Below are positions 33,864-42,923 of a stretch of DNA of 64,000 bases, piece after piece (positions within the stretch are counted from its first letter, which is position 1; each line of letters begins with the position of its first letter). Source of the DNA: Geochorda sp036562495 (GTDB lineage Bacteria > Bacillota > Limnochordia > Limnochordales > Geochordaceae). Location: contig DATCKA010000072.1 in the NCBI GenBank assembly GCA_036562495.1, forward strand, positions 10,057 through 74,056, in the 5' to 3' direction. The position numbers were made by a program, and so were the translations under genes. The notes under the pieces are model-generated. The model saw nothing but the letters and a program-made list of their open reading frames with translations. It was not told the origin of the DNA and made no database searches.

Positions 33864-34673
33864 TCAGCGTCCGCCGGCAGGTCCCCGGGAGCCGGGCTCG
33901 ACGATGGCGAGCACCTCCCGCAGGTCCCGAATGACCAGGTCGGGCGCGGGCCCGTCGTAGGGAGCGAAGTCGCCGGATGGCGTCGGCCGCGGCCGTCGAT
34001 CATCAGGGCGCTCGACCAGCACCGCGCCCATGCCGACAGCTTTGGCTCCGGCCACGTCGGCGTGGGGGTTGTCCCCCACGTACCAGGCCTCGTCTGGCGA
34101 CACTCCCAGCTGGGACAGGGCCACGTCGAACAGCACGCGGTGGGGTTTGACCAGGCCTACCTCGGAGGAGAGCACGACGGACTCGAACGGACGCAGCAGC
34201 CCCAACATGTCCAGGTGCTCCCGGATGATGGGGCCGCTGATCCAGATGTTGGAGATCAGACCGAGCCGCACGCCTGCGGCCGACAGCTGCGCCAGCACCT
34301 CGCCCACCTCGGGGAAGACCTGCCGGATGGCGAGGCGAGGCGCGGCCCAGGCCCGCTCGAGCCCGTTGAGCGCTGCCTCGGAGACGTCGATGCCCACGCG
34401 ATGCAGCGTCGAGCGCAACACGTCGAGCGCCCGCATCTCCAGGAGTCGGTGCGCCGTCCGGGCGTGCCAGTCGCGGACCGCCTCCTCGAAGGCCTCCAAC
34501 AGGCGCTCGTGGGATGGCAGAGGGGCACTCAGCTGGGTGCCGTCGGCCAGGGGACGCGCCAGCGCGTCGCGCAGGGCGCCGATGCTGGCCCGGTCCACCT
34601 CCTCCCACGAGGGGACGGGAAAACCCAGCAGGGTGTCTCCGACGTCGAATAGGATCGCGCGGGTGCGTCGCAT
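33864..34673 (-). CDS. HAD-family hydrolase
   Basis: 269 residues. ILFDVGDTLLGF is motif I (nucleophile Asp), GLISNIW motif II, VGLVKPHRVLF motif III Lys and YVGDNPHADVAGA motif IV. The cap is helical, as in class I HAD hydrolases acting on phosphorylated sugars or nucleotides. ATG 34673 follows AGGGG. It heads the kinase/regulator operon. Substrate unknown. Another HAD gene of the same type is at 46753-47487. Confidence 0.88.
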   Translation of the reverse strand: MRRTRAILFDVGDTLLGFPVPSWEEVDRASIGALRDALARPLADGTQLSAPLPSHERLLEAFEEAVRDWHARTAHRLLEMRALDVLRSTLHRVGIDVSEAALNGLERAWAAPRLAIRQVFPEVGEVLAQLSAAGVRLGLISNIWISGPIIREHLDMLGLLRPFESVVLSSEVGLVKPHRVLFDVALSQLGVSPDEAWYVGDNPHADVAGAKAVGMGAVLVERPDDRRPRPTPSGDFAPYDGPAPDLVIRDLREVLAIVEPGSRGPAGGR

Positions 34674-34689
34674 GAAGGGCCCCTGGCCC

Positions 34690-34695
34690 ATTATA
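34690..34695 (-). promoter_or_regulatory. Possible -10 box of the HAD/kinase operon
   Basis: TATAAT on the minus strand, 17 bases before ATG 34673. The hexamer at -35 spacing (CTGCAA) is weak. The start would give a leader of about ten bases. Confidence 0.45.
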
Positions 34696-34894
34696 AGGGC
34701 CGGCACGCCGCCTTGCAGGGAACAGCGAGGCTTGGCCGACCGGCCCGAGCACCTGGCCGGTGCTGGGGCGCTGGCCGTCATCCAGCAGGCGCGGGCTTGA
34801 CGAGCGGCGTATCAGGCGGGCGCGGGCCGGTTGGATCTCTCCCGGCCCGCGCCAGGGTCCGGGAGGGGATGACGCGACGCCCGTGGGCGCGGCA

Positions 34895-36214
34895 ATGGAG
34901 CCACCGGCCAGGTCCCGGAGCGTGGGGCGAGCCGGCGCGGAGGGCCCACTAGCTGCCCGCATCCAGCAACTGGTCGGCGCCGATCCGGTCCGGGTGCGCG
35001 GCTTCGTCCTCTTGTGGGCGACCACCCTGGCCCTGATGGGCGCCTGGGGCTGGACCATGCCCCTGGTGGCCATCTACCTCCACGAAGCGGGCCTGAGCGT
35101 CGGCCTCATCGGCACGACGCAGGCCATCACGGGGTTGCTCACCTTCCTCTCCCAGGCGCCCGTAGGACATCTGTCGGACCGTCCGGGCTGGCGTCGTCCC
35201 TTGATGGTCGTAGCGATCGCGGTGACGGCGGCCCTGCACGGGACCATCGCCCTCACCCGACAGCCGCTTCTCCTCGTCGCTGCGGTGGTCATGGCGGGCG
35301 TGGCCGCCGCCGCCTACGTGACGATGATGTTCGCCAGCGCCAGCAGCCTGGCCCGGCCCGAGGCGTCGGGCAGGGCCTTCAGCACCTATCGGGTCAGCGG
35401 CTCCATCGGGTGGGTGCTCACCTCGCTCTCCTTGGGGTGGGTGCTGGGCAGCATCGGGGTGCAGGGCGCCTTCGTGCTATCGGCCCTGATGCATGCCCTG
35501 GCCGGGATCGTGCTGTGGCGAGGGCTTCCCGACATGGAGGGAGGGCCGGGTGCCAGGGGAGTGCGAAGGGTGGGCGTCGGACCGGCTGAGGGACAGCCGG
35601 CAGCCCTGCCCGGACCCGCGGACGTGCTGCGCATGGCCGACGTGACCCTCTTCTTGCTGGGGATCGCGCTGGTGACGCTGGCCATGCACATGGGGGCCCT
35701 CTACTTCCCGCTCTACACTCGATCGGAGCTGGGCGCCTCCGACGCCCTCTTCGGCGTGCTCATGGCCGCGCCGGCTGCCCTGGAGGTACCCTTCATGCTC
35801 TGGCTGGGACGGGCGTCGGACCGGCGGGGCGTCCACGGGCTGCTGGCGGCCGGAGCCGCGGTCGGTGCGGCCCGTTGGGCACTGGTCACGCTGGCGCCCG
35901 GACCGCTGCACCTGTTGCCGTTGCAGGCCCTGCAGGCCTTCGCCTTCTCCACCATGGAGGTGTTGGGCGTCAGCTTCGTGGCGCGGCGCCTCGATCCGGC
36001 CATCCGGGGCACCGCCGTGGGGCTACTGGTCTCGTTTCAAGGTCTGGGGCGCGTCGTCGCCCCCATGACGGGTGGCATGCTGGGCGAGCTGTGGGGCCTT
36101 CGCACCGTATTCGGGCTGGCCGCGATGGCGTCGGCGGCAGGAGCGGCCCTCTTCGTGGCCTCCGCGGCGGTGCGGCGCGGGCGCCCCGGTCAGCCGGTCG
36201 GGATGCCCGGCTGA
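34895..36214 (+). CDS. MFS transporter
   Basis: 439 residues with about 12 transmembrane helices. Loop 2-3 carries the MFS signature GHLSDRPGWRRPLM, and the second half GRASDRRGVHG. Divergent from the HAD gene. ATG 34895 is the best in-frame ATG before the first helix (GFVLLWATTLALMGAWGWTM); GTG 34883 is possible, and GGGAGGGG lies further upstream. Substrate is unknown; the DHA1-type profile suggests drug or metabolite efflux. Confidence 0.85.
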   Translation: MEPPARSRSVGRAGAEGPLAARIQQLVGADPVRVRGFVLLWATTLALMGAWGWTMPLVAIYLHEAGLSVGLIGTTQAITGLLTFLSQAPVGHLSDRPGWRRPLMVVAIAVTAALHGTIALTRQPLLLVAAVVMAGVAAAAYVTMMFASASSLARPEASGRAFSTYRVSGSIGWVLTSLSLGWVLGSIGVQGAFVLSALMHALAGIVLWRGLPDMEGGPGARGVRRVGVGPAEGQPAALPGPADVLRMADVTLFLLGIALVTLAMHMGALYFPLYTRSELGASDALFGVLMAAPAALEVPFMLWLGRASDRRGVHGLLAAGAAVGAARWALVTLAPGPLHLLPLQALQAFAFSTMEVLGVSFVARRLDPAIRGTAVGLLVSFQGLGRVVAPMTGGMLGELWGLRTVFGLAAMASAAGAALFVASAAVRRGRPGQPVGMPG

Positions 36215-36219
36215 GGGCC

Positions 36220-38634
36220 TTACTGGCCACCTTCGGCAGGTCGCCAGCGCAAGAGCCGCAAAGCGTTGAAGGCGACGGCGACGGTGCTGGCCTCGTGGAT
36301 GGCCACGACCGGCCCGATGCCGGCGTGGCCCGACACGGCCGCCACGGCCAGGAGTACCATGACCCCGACCGCGACCAGGTGGTTTTGCAGGACGACCCGG
36401 CCGAGGGCTCTGCCCAGCCCCACGGCCTGAGGGATCAGCCGCAGGTTGTCGCCCAGCAGCGCAGCCGGCGCGGCCTCCAGCGCGGTGTCGGAGCCGGCCG
36501 CCCCCATGGCGATCCCGACCCTGGCCGCGGCAAGGGCCGGTGCGTCGTTGACGCCGTCGCCCACCATGGCCGTCGGCCCGTGGCGCCGCTCGAGCGTCCG
36601 GATGGCCTCGACCTTGTCGGCAGGTAGCAGCGAGGCCAGCGCCGAGTCGGCCCCCACCTGCCGGGCCACCAGCTCCACCGTCTCTGGCCGGTCGCCGCTG
36701 ACGACGGCCACGTGCCGGACCCCCAGCCGGCGAAGGTCCCGGATCGCCTCCGGCGCCTCGGGTCGCACGGGGTCGGCCACGCCGATGACGCCCACCAGCC
36801 GGCCATCCACCGAGACGAAGAGGTCGGTCTCTCCCGGCCGGGAGGCGGGAGCGCGGTCGTCCGTCGCCATGGCCTGCCCTGCCGTGGCACCGGTGGCAAA
36901 GGCGAGGCTGCCGACCCGTACGCGCTGCCCACGGATGAGCGCCTCGACTCCCTGACCGGGGACGTCCCGAACGGCATGAGCCTCGAGGAGCATCAGGCCC
37001 CGAGCCTCGGCAGCTCGCACCACCGCCCGCGCCAGCGGGTGGGTCGATGCAGCCTCGGCCGAGGCCGCCAGCGCCAGTATGCCGTCGGGCTCCGTCAGGT
37101 CGGCCCCGTCCAGCGGCTGGATCCGGCGCACCTCGGGCCGCCCCAGGGTCAGCGTCCCGGTCTTGTCGAACGCCACGGCCCGCACCCGGCCCAGGTCCTC
37201 GAGATGGGCGCTGCCCTTGACGACCAGCCCCAACCGGGCGGCACGGGCCACGGCGGCCACTCCCGCCACCGGAGCCCCTACGGCCAGAGCGCAGGGCGAG
37301 GCCGCGACCAACAGCGCCATGGCCCGATAGAGCGACTCGTGCCAACCGAGCCACCCCATGAGCGGGGGGAATGTCGCGACCGCTGCAGCACCGGCCAGCA
37401 CCACCGGCACGAGGATCGAGGCGATGCGGGCGGCGAGCCGCTCAGCGGGGGAGGCATGGAAGCGAGCCGCCTCCACCAGCCGTGCCATGCGGGCAAGCGT
37501 CGACTCCGAGGAGAGCCGGGACACCTCGACCTCCAGCACGCCGCTGCCGTTGACGGTGCCCGCGAAGACGGGGCTCCCCGGTGCCTTCTCGACGGGCTCG
37601 CTCTCGCCCGTGATGGCCGACTGGTCCACGGCCGAGCGTCCCTCTAGGACCGTCCCGTCCACGGGGATCCGCTCCCCGGGTCGGATACGCACCCGATCGC
37701 CACGCCGCAGCGCCTCGACCGGCACCTCCTGCACGGCGCCTCCCTCGACGCGGCTTGCCGTCCGCGGCGTCAACGCGCCCAGCGTCCGGATGGCCGACCG
37801 GGCGCGTCCCTCGGCCAGGTGCTCCAGGCTATGGGCGAGGCCGAAGAGGACCAGCAGCACGGCCCCCTCCTCCAGCGCCCCGATGAAGACCGAGCCGACA
37901 GCGGCCAGCAGCATCAGCACGTGGACGTCGAGGCGCTGACGCCAGGACCGGCGCGCCAGCTCCCGCAGGATGGGCCAGCCGGCCATGCCGTACGACGTCG
38001 CCCACAGGGCCGTCGCCGACGCAGGCGCGGTGGGTAGCAGTCGCTCCACCAGCCAGGCGGCCGCGGCAGCGAGGGCCGCGCCCAGGGCTTGGGCCATGGC
38101 GGGATGCTCACGTCCCCACCGGAGCAGCCGGGCGCCCTCGTCCACCCGGTAGCCCATGGCCCCGAGCCGTCGGCGAATGGTACGCCGGCTGACCCTCGAG
38201 GGGTCGTACTCGATGGCGACGGAGCGGGCATCATAGTCCACCATGACGGTGCCGATGCCGTCGAGCCGGGCCATGACGTGCTCGACGGCGCGTGCGCACT
38301 CGGGACAGTCCATCCCCTCGACCTGCAGGCGCTCGTGGCGGAATCGGCGCAGGATGCGACTCGCGTGGCTGCGCGCGAGGGCCGCCACGTCCGTTCGCGT
38401 GAGGCGAGCGCCGTCGAACCGCACCGACAGGGTGGGCGCCTCGCCTTCGAGCTCCAGCTCTACCCGCTGGATCCCCGGGCTGCGACGAAGCGCCTCGGCC
38501 AGGCGCTCCCCGCAGGCATCCCGCGCCGGGACCCCTGGGAGAAGCTCGCCTAGAGGGAGCTGGAGCCTCGCCGACGCGGGCGATGGAGGCGACGACGCGG
38601 CTCCGACGGCGGACGGGGCGGGCGTGGTTTTCAT
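36220..38634 (-). CDS. Heavy-metal P1B-type ATPase (Zn/Cd/Co exporter)
   Basis: 804 residues. Metal-binding HMA domain with GMDCPECA (around residue 106), eight-helix membrane part with the ion-site AASPCALAVGAP, phosphorylation site DKTGTLT, and hinge GDGVNDAPAL. The SPC motif and AIHEASTVAVAFNALRLL near the end point to the Zn2+/Cd2+ type rather than the copper type. It exports metal from the cytoplasm. It overlaps its ArsR-type regulator by ATGA (start 38634), so metal responsiveness is expected. There is an extra 90-residue N-terminal region with one Cys. Confidence 0.93.
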   Translation of the reverse strand: MKTTPAPSAVGAASSPPSPASARLQLPLGELLPGVPARDACGERLAEALRRSPGIQRVELELEGEAPTLSVRFDGARLTRTDVAALARSHASRILRRFRHERLQVEGMDCPECARAVEHVMARLDGIGTVMVDYDARSVAIEYDPSRVSRRTIRRRLGAMGYRVDEGARLLRWGREHPAMAQALGAALAAAAAWLVERLLPTAPASATALWATSYGMAGWPILRELARRSWRQRLDVHVLMLLAAVGSVFIGALEEGAVLLVLFGLAHSLEHLAEGRARSAIRTLGALTPRTASRVEGGAVQEVPVEALRRGDRVRIRPGERIPVDGTVLEGRSAVDQSAITGESEPVEKAPGSPVFAGTVNGSGVLEVEVSRLSSESTLARMARLVEAARFHASPAERLAARIASILVPVVLAGAAAVATFPPLMGWLGWHESLYRAMALLVAASPCALAVGAPVAGVAAVARAARLGLVVKGSAHLEDLGRVRAVAFDKTGTLTLGRPEVRRIQPLDGADLTEPDGILALAASAEAASTHPLARAVVRAAEARGLMLLEAHAVRDVPGQGVEALIRGQRVRVGSLAFATGATAGQAMATDDRAPASRPGETDLFVSVDGRLVGVIGVADPVRPEAPEAIRDLRRLGVRHVAVVSGDRPETVELVARQVGADSALASLLPADKVEAIRTLERRHGPTAMVGDGVNDAPALAAARVGIAMGAAGSDTALEAAPAALLGDNLRLIPQAVGLGRALGRVVLQNHLVAVGVMVLLAVAAVSGHAGIGPVVAIHEASTVAVAFNALRLLRWRPAEGGQ

Positions 38635-38990
38635 GCGGCACCCCCCGGCCAGTCGTGGCGCACGTGCTCCAACGCCTGTCGCAACAGGGCGTCGACGTGC
38701 CCGTCATCGAGCCGGTAGTAGACGTGCCGCCCCTCGCGGCGGTAGGCCACCACCCGCGAGACTCGCAGCATCCGCAGATGGTGGGAGACAGCCGGCTGCG
38801 ACATCTGCATCGACTCGGCGATGCGATGCACGCACTGCTCCCCGTCGGCCAGCATCGAGAGGATGCGCAACCGGGTCGGGTCGGCCAGCACCTTGAAGAG
38901 TTCGGCGGCGCGGGTCGCCGTCTCGCCGTCGACGGGCGTCAGCTCTCGACGCTCGTGCAGGATGGCGTTGGTTTCCAGGATGACGATCAC
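38631..38990 (-). CDS. ArsR/SmtB-family metal-responsive repressor
   Basis: 119 residues from GTG 38990. Winged helix: LFKVLADPTRLRILSMLADGEQCVHRIAESM, then SQPAVSHHLRMLRVSRVVAYRREGRHVYYRL. The CVH before the recognition helix is the alpha-3 metal site position (ELCVCD-like), and the C-terminal HVDALLRQALEH supplies an alpha-5 His cluster as in SmtB/CzrA Zn sensors. It likely represses the ATPase operon and dissociates on metal binding. Confidence 0.92.
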   Translation of the reverse strand: MIVILETNAILHERRELTPVDGETATRAAELFKVLADPTRLRILSMLADGEQCVHRIAESMQMSQPAVSHHLRMLRVSRVVAYRREGRHVYYRLDDGHVDALLRQALEHVRHDWPGGAA

Positions 38991-38992
38991 CC

Positions 38993-39053
38993 ACAAACAT
39001 ATAAGCAGGTGTTTATCTATCGGCAGGATAGACCTTCTCGCCCGAAGCGTCAA
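38993..39053 (-). promoter_or_regulatory. Promoter and operator of the metal efflux operon
   Basis: Minus strand: TTGACG (39053-39048), 17-base spacer, TATCCT (39030-39025). Between the -10 box and the GTG lies an AT-rich inverted repeat AAACA (38995-38999) / TGTTT (39010-39014) matching an ArsR-type operator position. Confidence 0.6.
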
Positions 39054-39080
39054 GCCCGTCCCTCGGCGGCCAGTACGATG

Positions 39081-39089
39081 TGCTAGACT
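39081..39089 (+). promoter_or_regulatory. Extended -10 promoter of the ctaA operon
   Basis: TGCTAGACT (TG at 39081, -10 box TAGACT 39084-39089), divergent from the arsR promoter, about 45 bases ahead of ctaA. No -35 box is needed for an extended -10. An identical TGCTAGACT lies ahead of plsY. Confidence 0.4.
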
Positions 39090-39131
39090 GCACGTGACAC
39101 CGCGGGCCGCCGTCGGCGGACCGCGGACTCG

Positions 39132-40145
39132 GTGGGCGAGGAGCGTGAGAGTACGGTGCAGGCTCGGCGTGGCGCGGCACTCGCGAGCTCCGTGCCGGTG
39201 GGGCTGGCGCAGGCCGTGGCCGTGTTTTCCTTGCTCGTCGTGGTGGTGGGTGGGGTCGTGCGGGTGACGGGCTCGGGTCTCGGCTGCCCCGACTGGCCCC
39301 TTTGCTACGGCAGCGTCGTGCCGCCGGTGGGCGGGGCGGCGCTGGTGGAGTTCTCGCACCGGGTGGTGGCCGGGCTCTTCATGCTCGGCGTCTACTGGCT
39401 GGCCTGGCGCACCCGTGCGGGCCGGGCCGGGGCGCCCGCGGCGGGCTCACCCGGAGCTGCGCGCATCGCCCTGTCGCGCCTGACGGCCGCGACGGCGGTG
39501 CTGGTCACCATCCAGGCCCTGCTGGGCGGGGCCAACGTCCTGACGGAGCTCGCACCCAGCGTGGGCGGCGCGCACCTGATCCTGGCCACCGTGGTGGTGG
39601 GGCTGACGGCGGCAGCGGTGGTGCTGGCCCGGGCGACGGCGCGTGAGGGGAGCGGGAGGGTGCCCGTGGCGCGGGCGTCCGTGAGCCGTGCCCTGGCGGC
39701 CACGGCAGCCGTGTTGGCCATGGCTGTCGTGGGGATCGGGGCCTACGTCCGTGCCCTGGGCGCGTCGCTGGCGTGCACGGATTGGCCGTTGTGCGGCGGG
39801 TCGGTGCTGCCGCCGTCCGGGTGGCCCTTCTGGCTGCAGTGGAGCCACCGGGTGGCGGCGCTGGCGCTCGGCATGGCTATCGTCGCAGGGACGCTGCGCA
39901 GCCGGGGCGCGGCGGCGTGGTGGTCCGCGGGCCTGCTTTACGTCATCCAGGTAGGGCTAGGCGCCGTGGCGGTCGTGTGGCAGCTCCCAGCCGCCGTGCG
40001 AGTGGCGCACCTCGGTGTCGCCACCCTGCTGGTCGCGCTGCTCTCGGCGGAGGCGGCCCGGTGCTGGCTTGCCGAGGACCATCGAGCGCAGTTGGGCGCG
40101 GTTCGCGCGTCGAGAGCCCACCCGGGCCTCGCCTCGGGTGCATGA
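39132..40145 (+). CDS. ctaA: Heme A synthase CtaA
   Basis: 337 residues, eight helices in two similar halves. Each half has the COX15/CtaA motif: TGSGLGCPDWPLCYG then EFSHRVVAG; and ALGASLACTDWPLCGG then QWSHRVAAL. The disulfide pair and the heme-binding His (EFSHR, QWSHR and the later GGAHL, RVAHLG) are present. It converts heme O to heme A with molecular oxygen as needed for the ba3 oxidase. ctaB is not in the window. GTG 39156 is an alternative start with GAGAG ahead. Followed by ridA after 20 bases. Confidence 0.92.
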   Translation: MGEERESTVQARRGAALASSVPVGLAQAVAVFSLLVVVVGGVVRVTGSGLGCPDWPLCYGSVVPPVGGAALVEFSHRVVAGLFMLGVYWLAWRTRAGRAGAPAAGSPGAARIALSRLTAATAVLVTIQALLGGANVLTELAPSVGGAHLILATVVVGLTAAAVVLARATAREGSGRVPVARASVSRALAATAAVLAMAVVGIGAYVRALGASLACTDWPLCGGSVLPPSGWPFWLQWSHRVAALALGMAIVAGTLRSRGAAAWWSAGLLYVIQVGLGAVAVVWQLPAAVRVAHLGVATLLVALLSAEAARCWLAEDHRAQLGAVRASRAHPGLASGA

Positions 40146-40165
40146 AGGCAACGGAGGGTTGAACG

Positions 40166-40549
40166 ATGCAACGGCGAGCGATCAAGACCGACCGGGCGCC
40201 CGCTGCCATCGGTCCGTACTCCCAGGCGGTGCGCTGCGGCAACCTCGTCTTCGTCTCGGGCCAACTGGGGCTCGACCCGGCGACCGGCCAGCTGGCCGAG
40301 ACGGTGGAGGGTCAGGTGCGCCAGGCCCTGGCCAATCTCCGGGCGATCCTGGAGGAGGCAGGGGCCAGCCTGGACAGCGTGGTCAAGACGACCCTCTTCT
40401 TGCGATCCATGGACGACTTCGCGCTGGTCAACCGCGTCTACGCGGAGTTCTTCTCCGAACCGGCGCCGGCTCGCTCCACCGTGGAGGTGGCCGCCTTGCC
40501 CCGGGGCGCCGCCTTCGAGGTGGAGGCCATCGCCGTGGTGAGCGACTGA
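40166..40549 (+). CDS. RidA (YjgF/UK114) enamine/imine deaminase
   Basis: 127 residues. IGPYSQAVRCGNLVFVSGQL and the C-terminal PARSTVEVAALPRGAAFEVEAIA are RidA signatures, with the catalytic Arg in PARS. It hydrolyses reactive enamines and imines formed by PLP enzymes to 2-oxoacids and ammonia. GGAGGG precedes ATG 40166. Its last 112 bases are antisense to the 3' end of the next transporter gene. The 2-oxoacid theme of the window fits. Confidence 0.93.
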   Translation: MQRRAIKTDRAPAAIGPYSQAVRCGNLVFVSGQLGLDPATGQLAETVEGQVRQALANLRAILEEAGASLDSVVKTTLFLRSMDDFALVNRVYAEFFSEPAPARSTVEVAALPRGAAFEVEAIAVVSD

Positions 40550-41796
40550 GGACGCTCGGCGTCCTTGAAGAACCACCAGAACAGCCCCGTGGCGGCCACG
40601 TAGCAGAGCGTGGTCAGGGTGAAGGCGGGCTCGAAGCCCCCGCGCACCTGGAGAAACCCGCTCACCAGCGGACCCAGGCCTCCACGGCCAAGGCTGCCCA
40701 GCATGGTCTCCAGGCTGGAGAGGATGGCCCGCCGGTGGGGAGCCACCAGCTCCAGGGCGAAGGCCATGGAGACGGGCCCGCCCATGTTCATGAGGGCGGA
40801 GCGGGCGTAGTAGGCGATGGTGGCCCACCTCAGGTCGTACGAGAAGGTGAGCATCAGCAGAAACGGGATGGAGGCCAGCTGGGTCGCCACCACGGTGCGC
40901 ACCTTGCCGATGCGGCGGGCCATCAGCGGCGTCACCAGCGAGGCGATGGCGTTGAAGATGGACGTGAAGGCGAAGATGACGCCGATCTGACCGGGCTCGA
41001 GGCCGAACCGCAGCCGGAAGAAGATCTGGAAGAACGTCACCATGACGCCGGCGCCGAAGCCGATGAGGGCGGCGGGCAACAGGATGCGGGCGAACAGCCC
41101 CACCTCGTGGCGGTCCAGGACCCATCCCGGGCGGGCGACTCCCGAGGGGGTGGCAGTGGCCCCCTTCCCAGCCGAGGATTCGGGAGGCAGCCGCAAAAGC
41201 GGCACGACCGCCAGTGCCGAGAGCAGTCCGGCCGCCAGCATGCCGGCCCGCAGCGGGCCGGTCGCCATGGGGTCCGTCGCCAGCACGGCGGCGAAGCGTT
41301 GGGGGATCTGGCCGGCCAGGAGGCTGCCCACGAACCCGGCCGCGGTCATCAGGGCGAAGTTGACCGATAGCAGCTCCATCCGGTTGGCCTCGTCGCTCTG
41401 GGATGCCAGGTAGGGCGTCCCGATCACCCAGGTCAGCGTGCCCCCGACGCCTGACAGCGCCGCCCAGGCGAGGAGCGCACTTCGGGTGGTGGCCAGCGCG
41501 ACGCCGATCCCGGCCGCGGCCGTGAGAGTCGCTCCCACCAGCAGGAAGATGCGGTAGCCGTACCGGTCCGCCAGGCTGCCCACGGGCAGCCCCAGCACCA
41601 TGGTCACGGCGGCCGGCAGGGCGTTGACGAGCCCCATGAAGTCCTGGCGGTACCCCAGGCTGTAGAGGTAGAGGTTGAGCAGGAGCGCCACCATGCTCCA
41701 GGCCACGGAGCCCAGCATGGTGTGCCACAGGTACAGCCGAGCGCCCGGGGAGAAGGATCGGAAGGCTCGCCAGTAGTCCGTCAGCCCGCGGTTCAC
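40438..41796 (-). CDS. MFS transporter
   Basis: 452 residues, about 12 helices. GLTDYWRAFRSFSPGARLYLW at the start and GLPVGSLADRYGYRIFLL in loop 2-3 are MFS features. GTG 41796 is chosen because the family pattern begins there; the frame stays open further upstream without a good ribosome site. The C-terminus overlaps ridA by 112 bases in antisense. Substrate unknown. Confidence 0.85.
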   Translation of the reverse strand: MNRGLTDYWRAFRSFSPGARLYLWHTMLGSVAWSMVALLLNLYLYSLGYRQDFMGLVNALPAAVTMVLGLPVGSLADRYGYRIFLLVGATLTAAAGIGVALATTRSALLAWAALSGVGGTLTWVIGTPYLASQSDEANRMELLSVNFALMTAAGFVGSLLAGQIPQRFAAVLATDPMATGPLRAGMLAAGLLSALAVVPLLRLPPESSAGKGATATPSGVARPGWVLDRHEVGLFARILLPAALIGFGAGVMVTFFQIFFRLRFGLEPGQIGVIFAFTSIFNAIASLVTPLMARRIGKVRTVVATQLASIPFLLMLTFSYDLRWATIAYYARSALMNMGGPVSMAFALELVAPHRRAILSSLETMLGSLGRGGLGPLVSGFLQVRGGFEPAFTLTTLCYVAATGLFWWFFKDAERPQSLTTAMASTSKAAPRGKAATSTVERAGAGSEKNSA

Positions 41797-41957
41797 CCCG
41801 ACGCATTCGACGGGGGCCGGGGTGTTCCTTCCGCCGCTGGCGTGCAAGCAGGTGAGCGGGGCTCGCACGGCGTAGTCATCGGTGGCCTGCAGCCTAGCCG
41901 TCTCGCCTCCCTCAGACCGGTCGGCCTCCCGCACGTGGCAGGAGGCTGACGGTACCC

Positions 41958-42923
41958 ATGACCGACCTGGACCGTTACCCGCCCGAGGTACGTCTCCTGG
42001 CTGAGATGGTCCGGCTGGGCGACTCGGCGCGCCAACTGCTGGCGCGGGCGCATCTGCTCGCTGCGACCGGCCGAGATGCGCCCCGTCGAGAGGCGTCGGG
42101 GCCGGACGAGAGCGACCCCACCCCGCCGGCGGCGCACGTACTCGTCTCGTACTGGGCTGGCCGCCCGCCCCTGGCGAGCCTTCAGCGCTACGGGGAGACC
42201 GTCGATGCGGGCTGCGCCCAGGGCCGGTGGGAGCTGCTGGCGCTGGCCGTGCTGCTGGGCGCGCCGGTGCCCCGGGACGCGGCCGAGGCCACCTTCTGCC
42301 AGCTGCGCGCCCAGGGGCTCCTGGACCTTCGCATGGCCGCCCGGGCGTCGCCGGAGTGGGCGGAGGCGGTGGAGGCGGTCATGACCCGGTGCTACAAGGG
42401 AAGGGTCGACCGTGGGCTCCAGCGTCGCCGCCTCGCTGCCGCAGCGCAGGTGGTGCAGACGCGGTGGGAGGGGGACCTCGACCGCGTATGGGATGCAGCC
42501 GACCGTGACCCGGGGCGGACCGTCGCCATGCTGCGGGAGGCCATCGGGGGCATCGACCGCATGGCGGCGTGGCTCGTGCGCGAGATGGGCAGGCTGGGGG
42601 CCTGGCCGGGAGCCCATCGTCACGCCGCGGCCTTCTTCGCCGACCCCTTCCTGCGTGAGGCGGCCGCCAAGTTGGGGTTCGTGACACCCGATGAGGCGAG
42701 CGGCTCCAGGACGAGGCTGGAGAGAAGGCTTCGGGACGTGGTCAGCCGGCACTTCGCGGGGGACAGCACGGTGCTGTCGAGCCACGGGCGCGCCTTCTGC
42801 CACGCCCGCAATCCTGCGGTCTGCTTGAGCCGCTGTCCGGTCAGCCGGTATTGTAGGGCGTGGAATGCCGGGCACAAACAGGACACCGGCGAAGAGGCCG
42901 GAGGGAGGTCGACAGGTTCGTAG
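41958..42923 (+). CDS. Divergent endonuclease III-like Fe-S protein
   Basis: 321 residues. Helical N-terminal region (VRLLAEMVRLGDSARQLLAR; WELLALAVLLGAPVPRDAAE), then near the end HGRAFCHARNPAVCLSRC and PVSRYCRAW. This C-terminal block (C281, C289, C293, C299: C-x7-C-x3-C-x5-C) resembles the iron-sulfur loop of endonuclease III/MutY (C-x6-C-x2-C-x5-C) but is one residue longer in two places. The helix-hairpin-helix with Gly-rich turn and the catalytic Lys are not found. Base-excision activity is therefore doubtful. A longer disordered insert (38-60) separates the helices. AGGAGG lies upstream of ATG 41958. Confidence 0.55.
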   Translation: MTDLDRYPPEVRLLAEMVRLGDSARQLLARAHLLAATGRDAPRREASGPDESDPTPPAAHVLVSYWAGRPPLASLQRYGETVDAGCAQGRWELLALAVLLGAPVPRDAAEATFCQLRAQGLLDLRMAARASPEWAEAVEAVMTRCYKGRVDRGLQRRRLAAAAQVVQTRWEGDLDRVWDAADRDPGRTVAMLREAIGGIDRMAAWLVREMGRLGAWPGAHRHAAAFFADPFLREAAAKLGFVTPDEASGSRTRLERRLRDVVSRHFAGDSTVLSSHGRAFCHARNPAVCLSRCPVSRYCRAWNAGHKQDTGEEAGGRSTGS

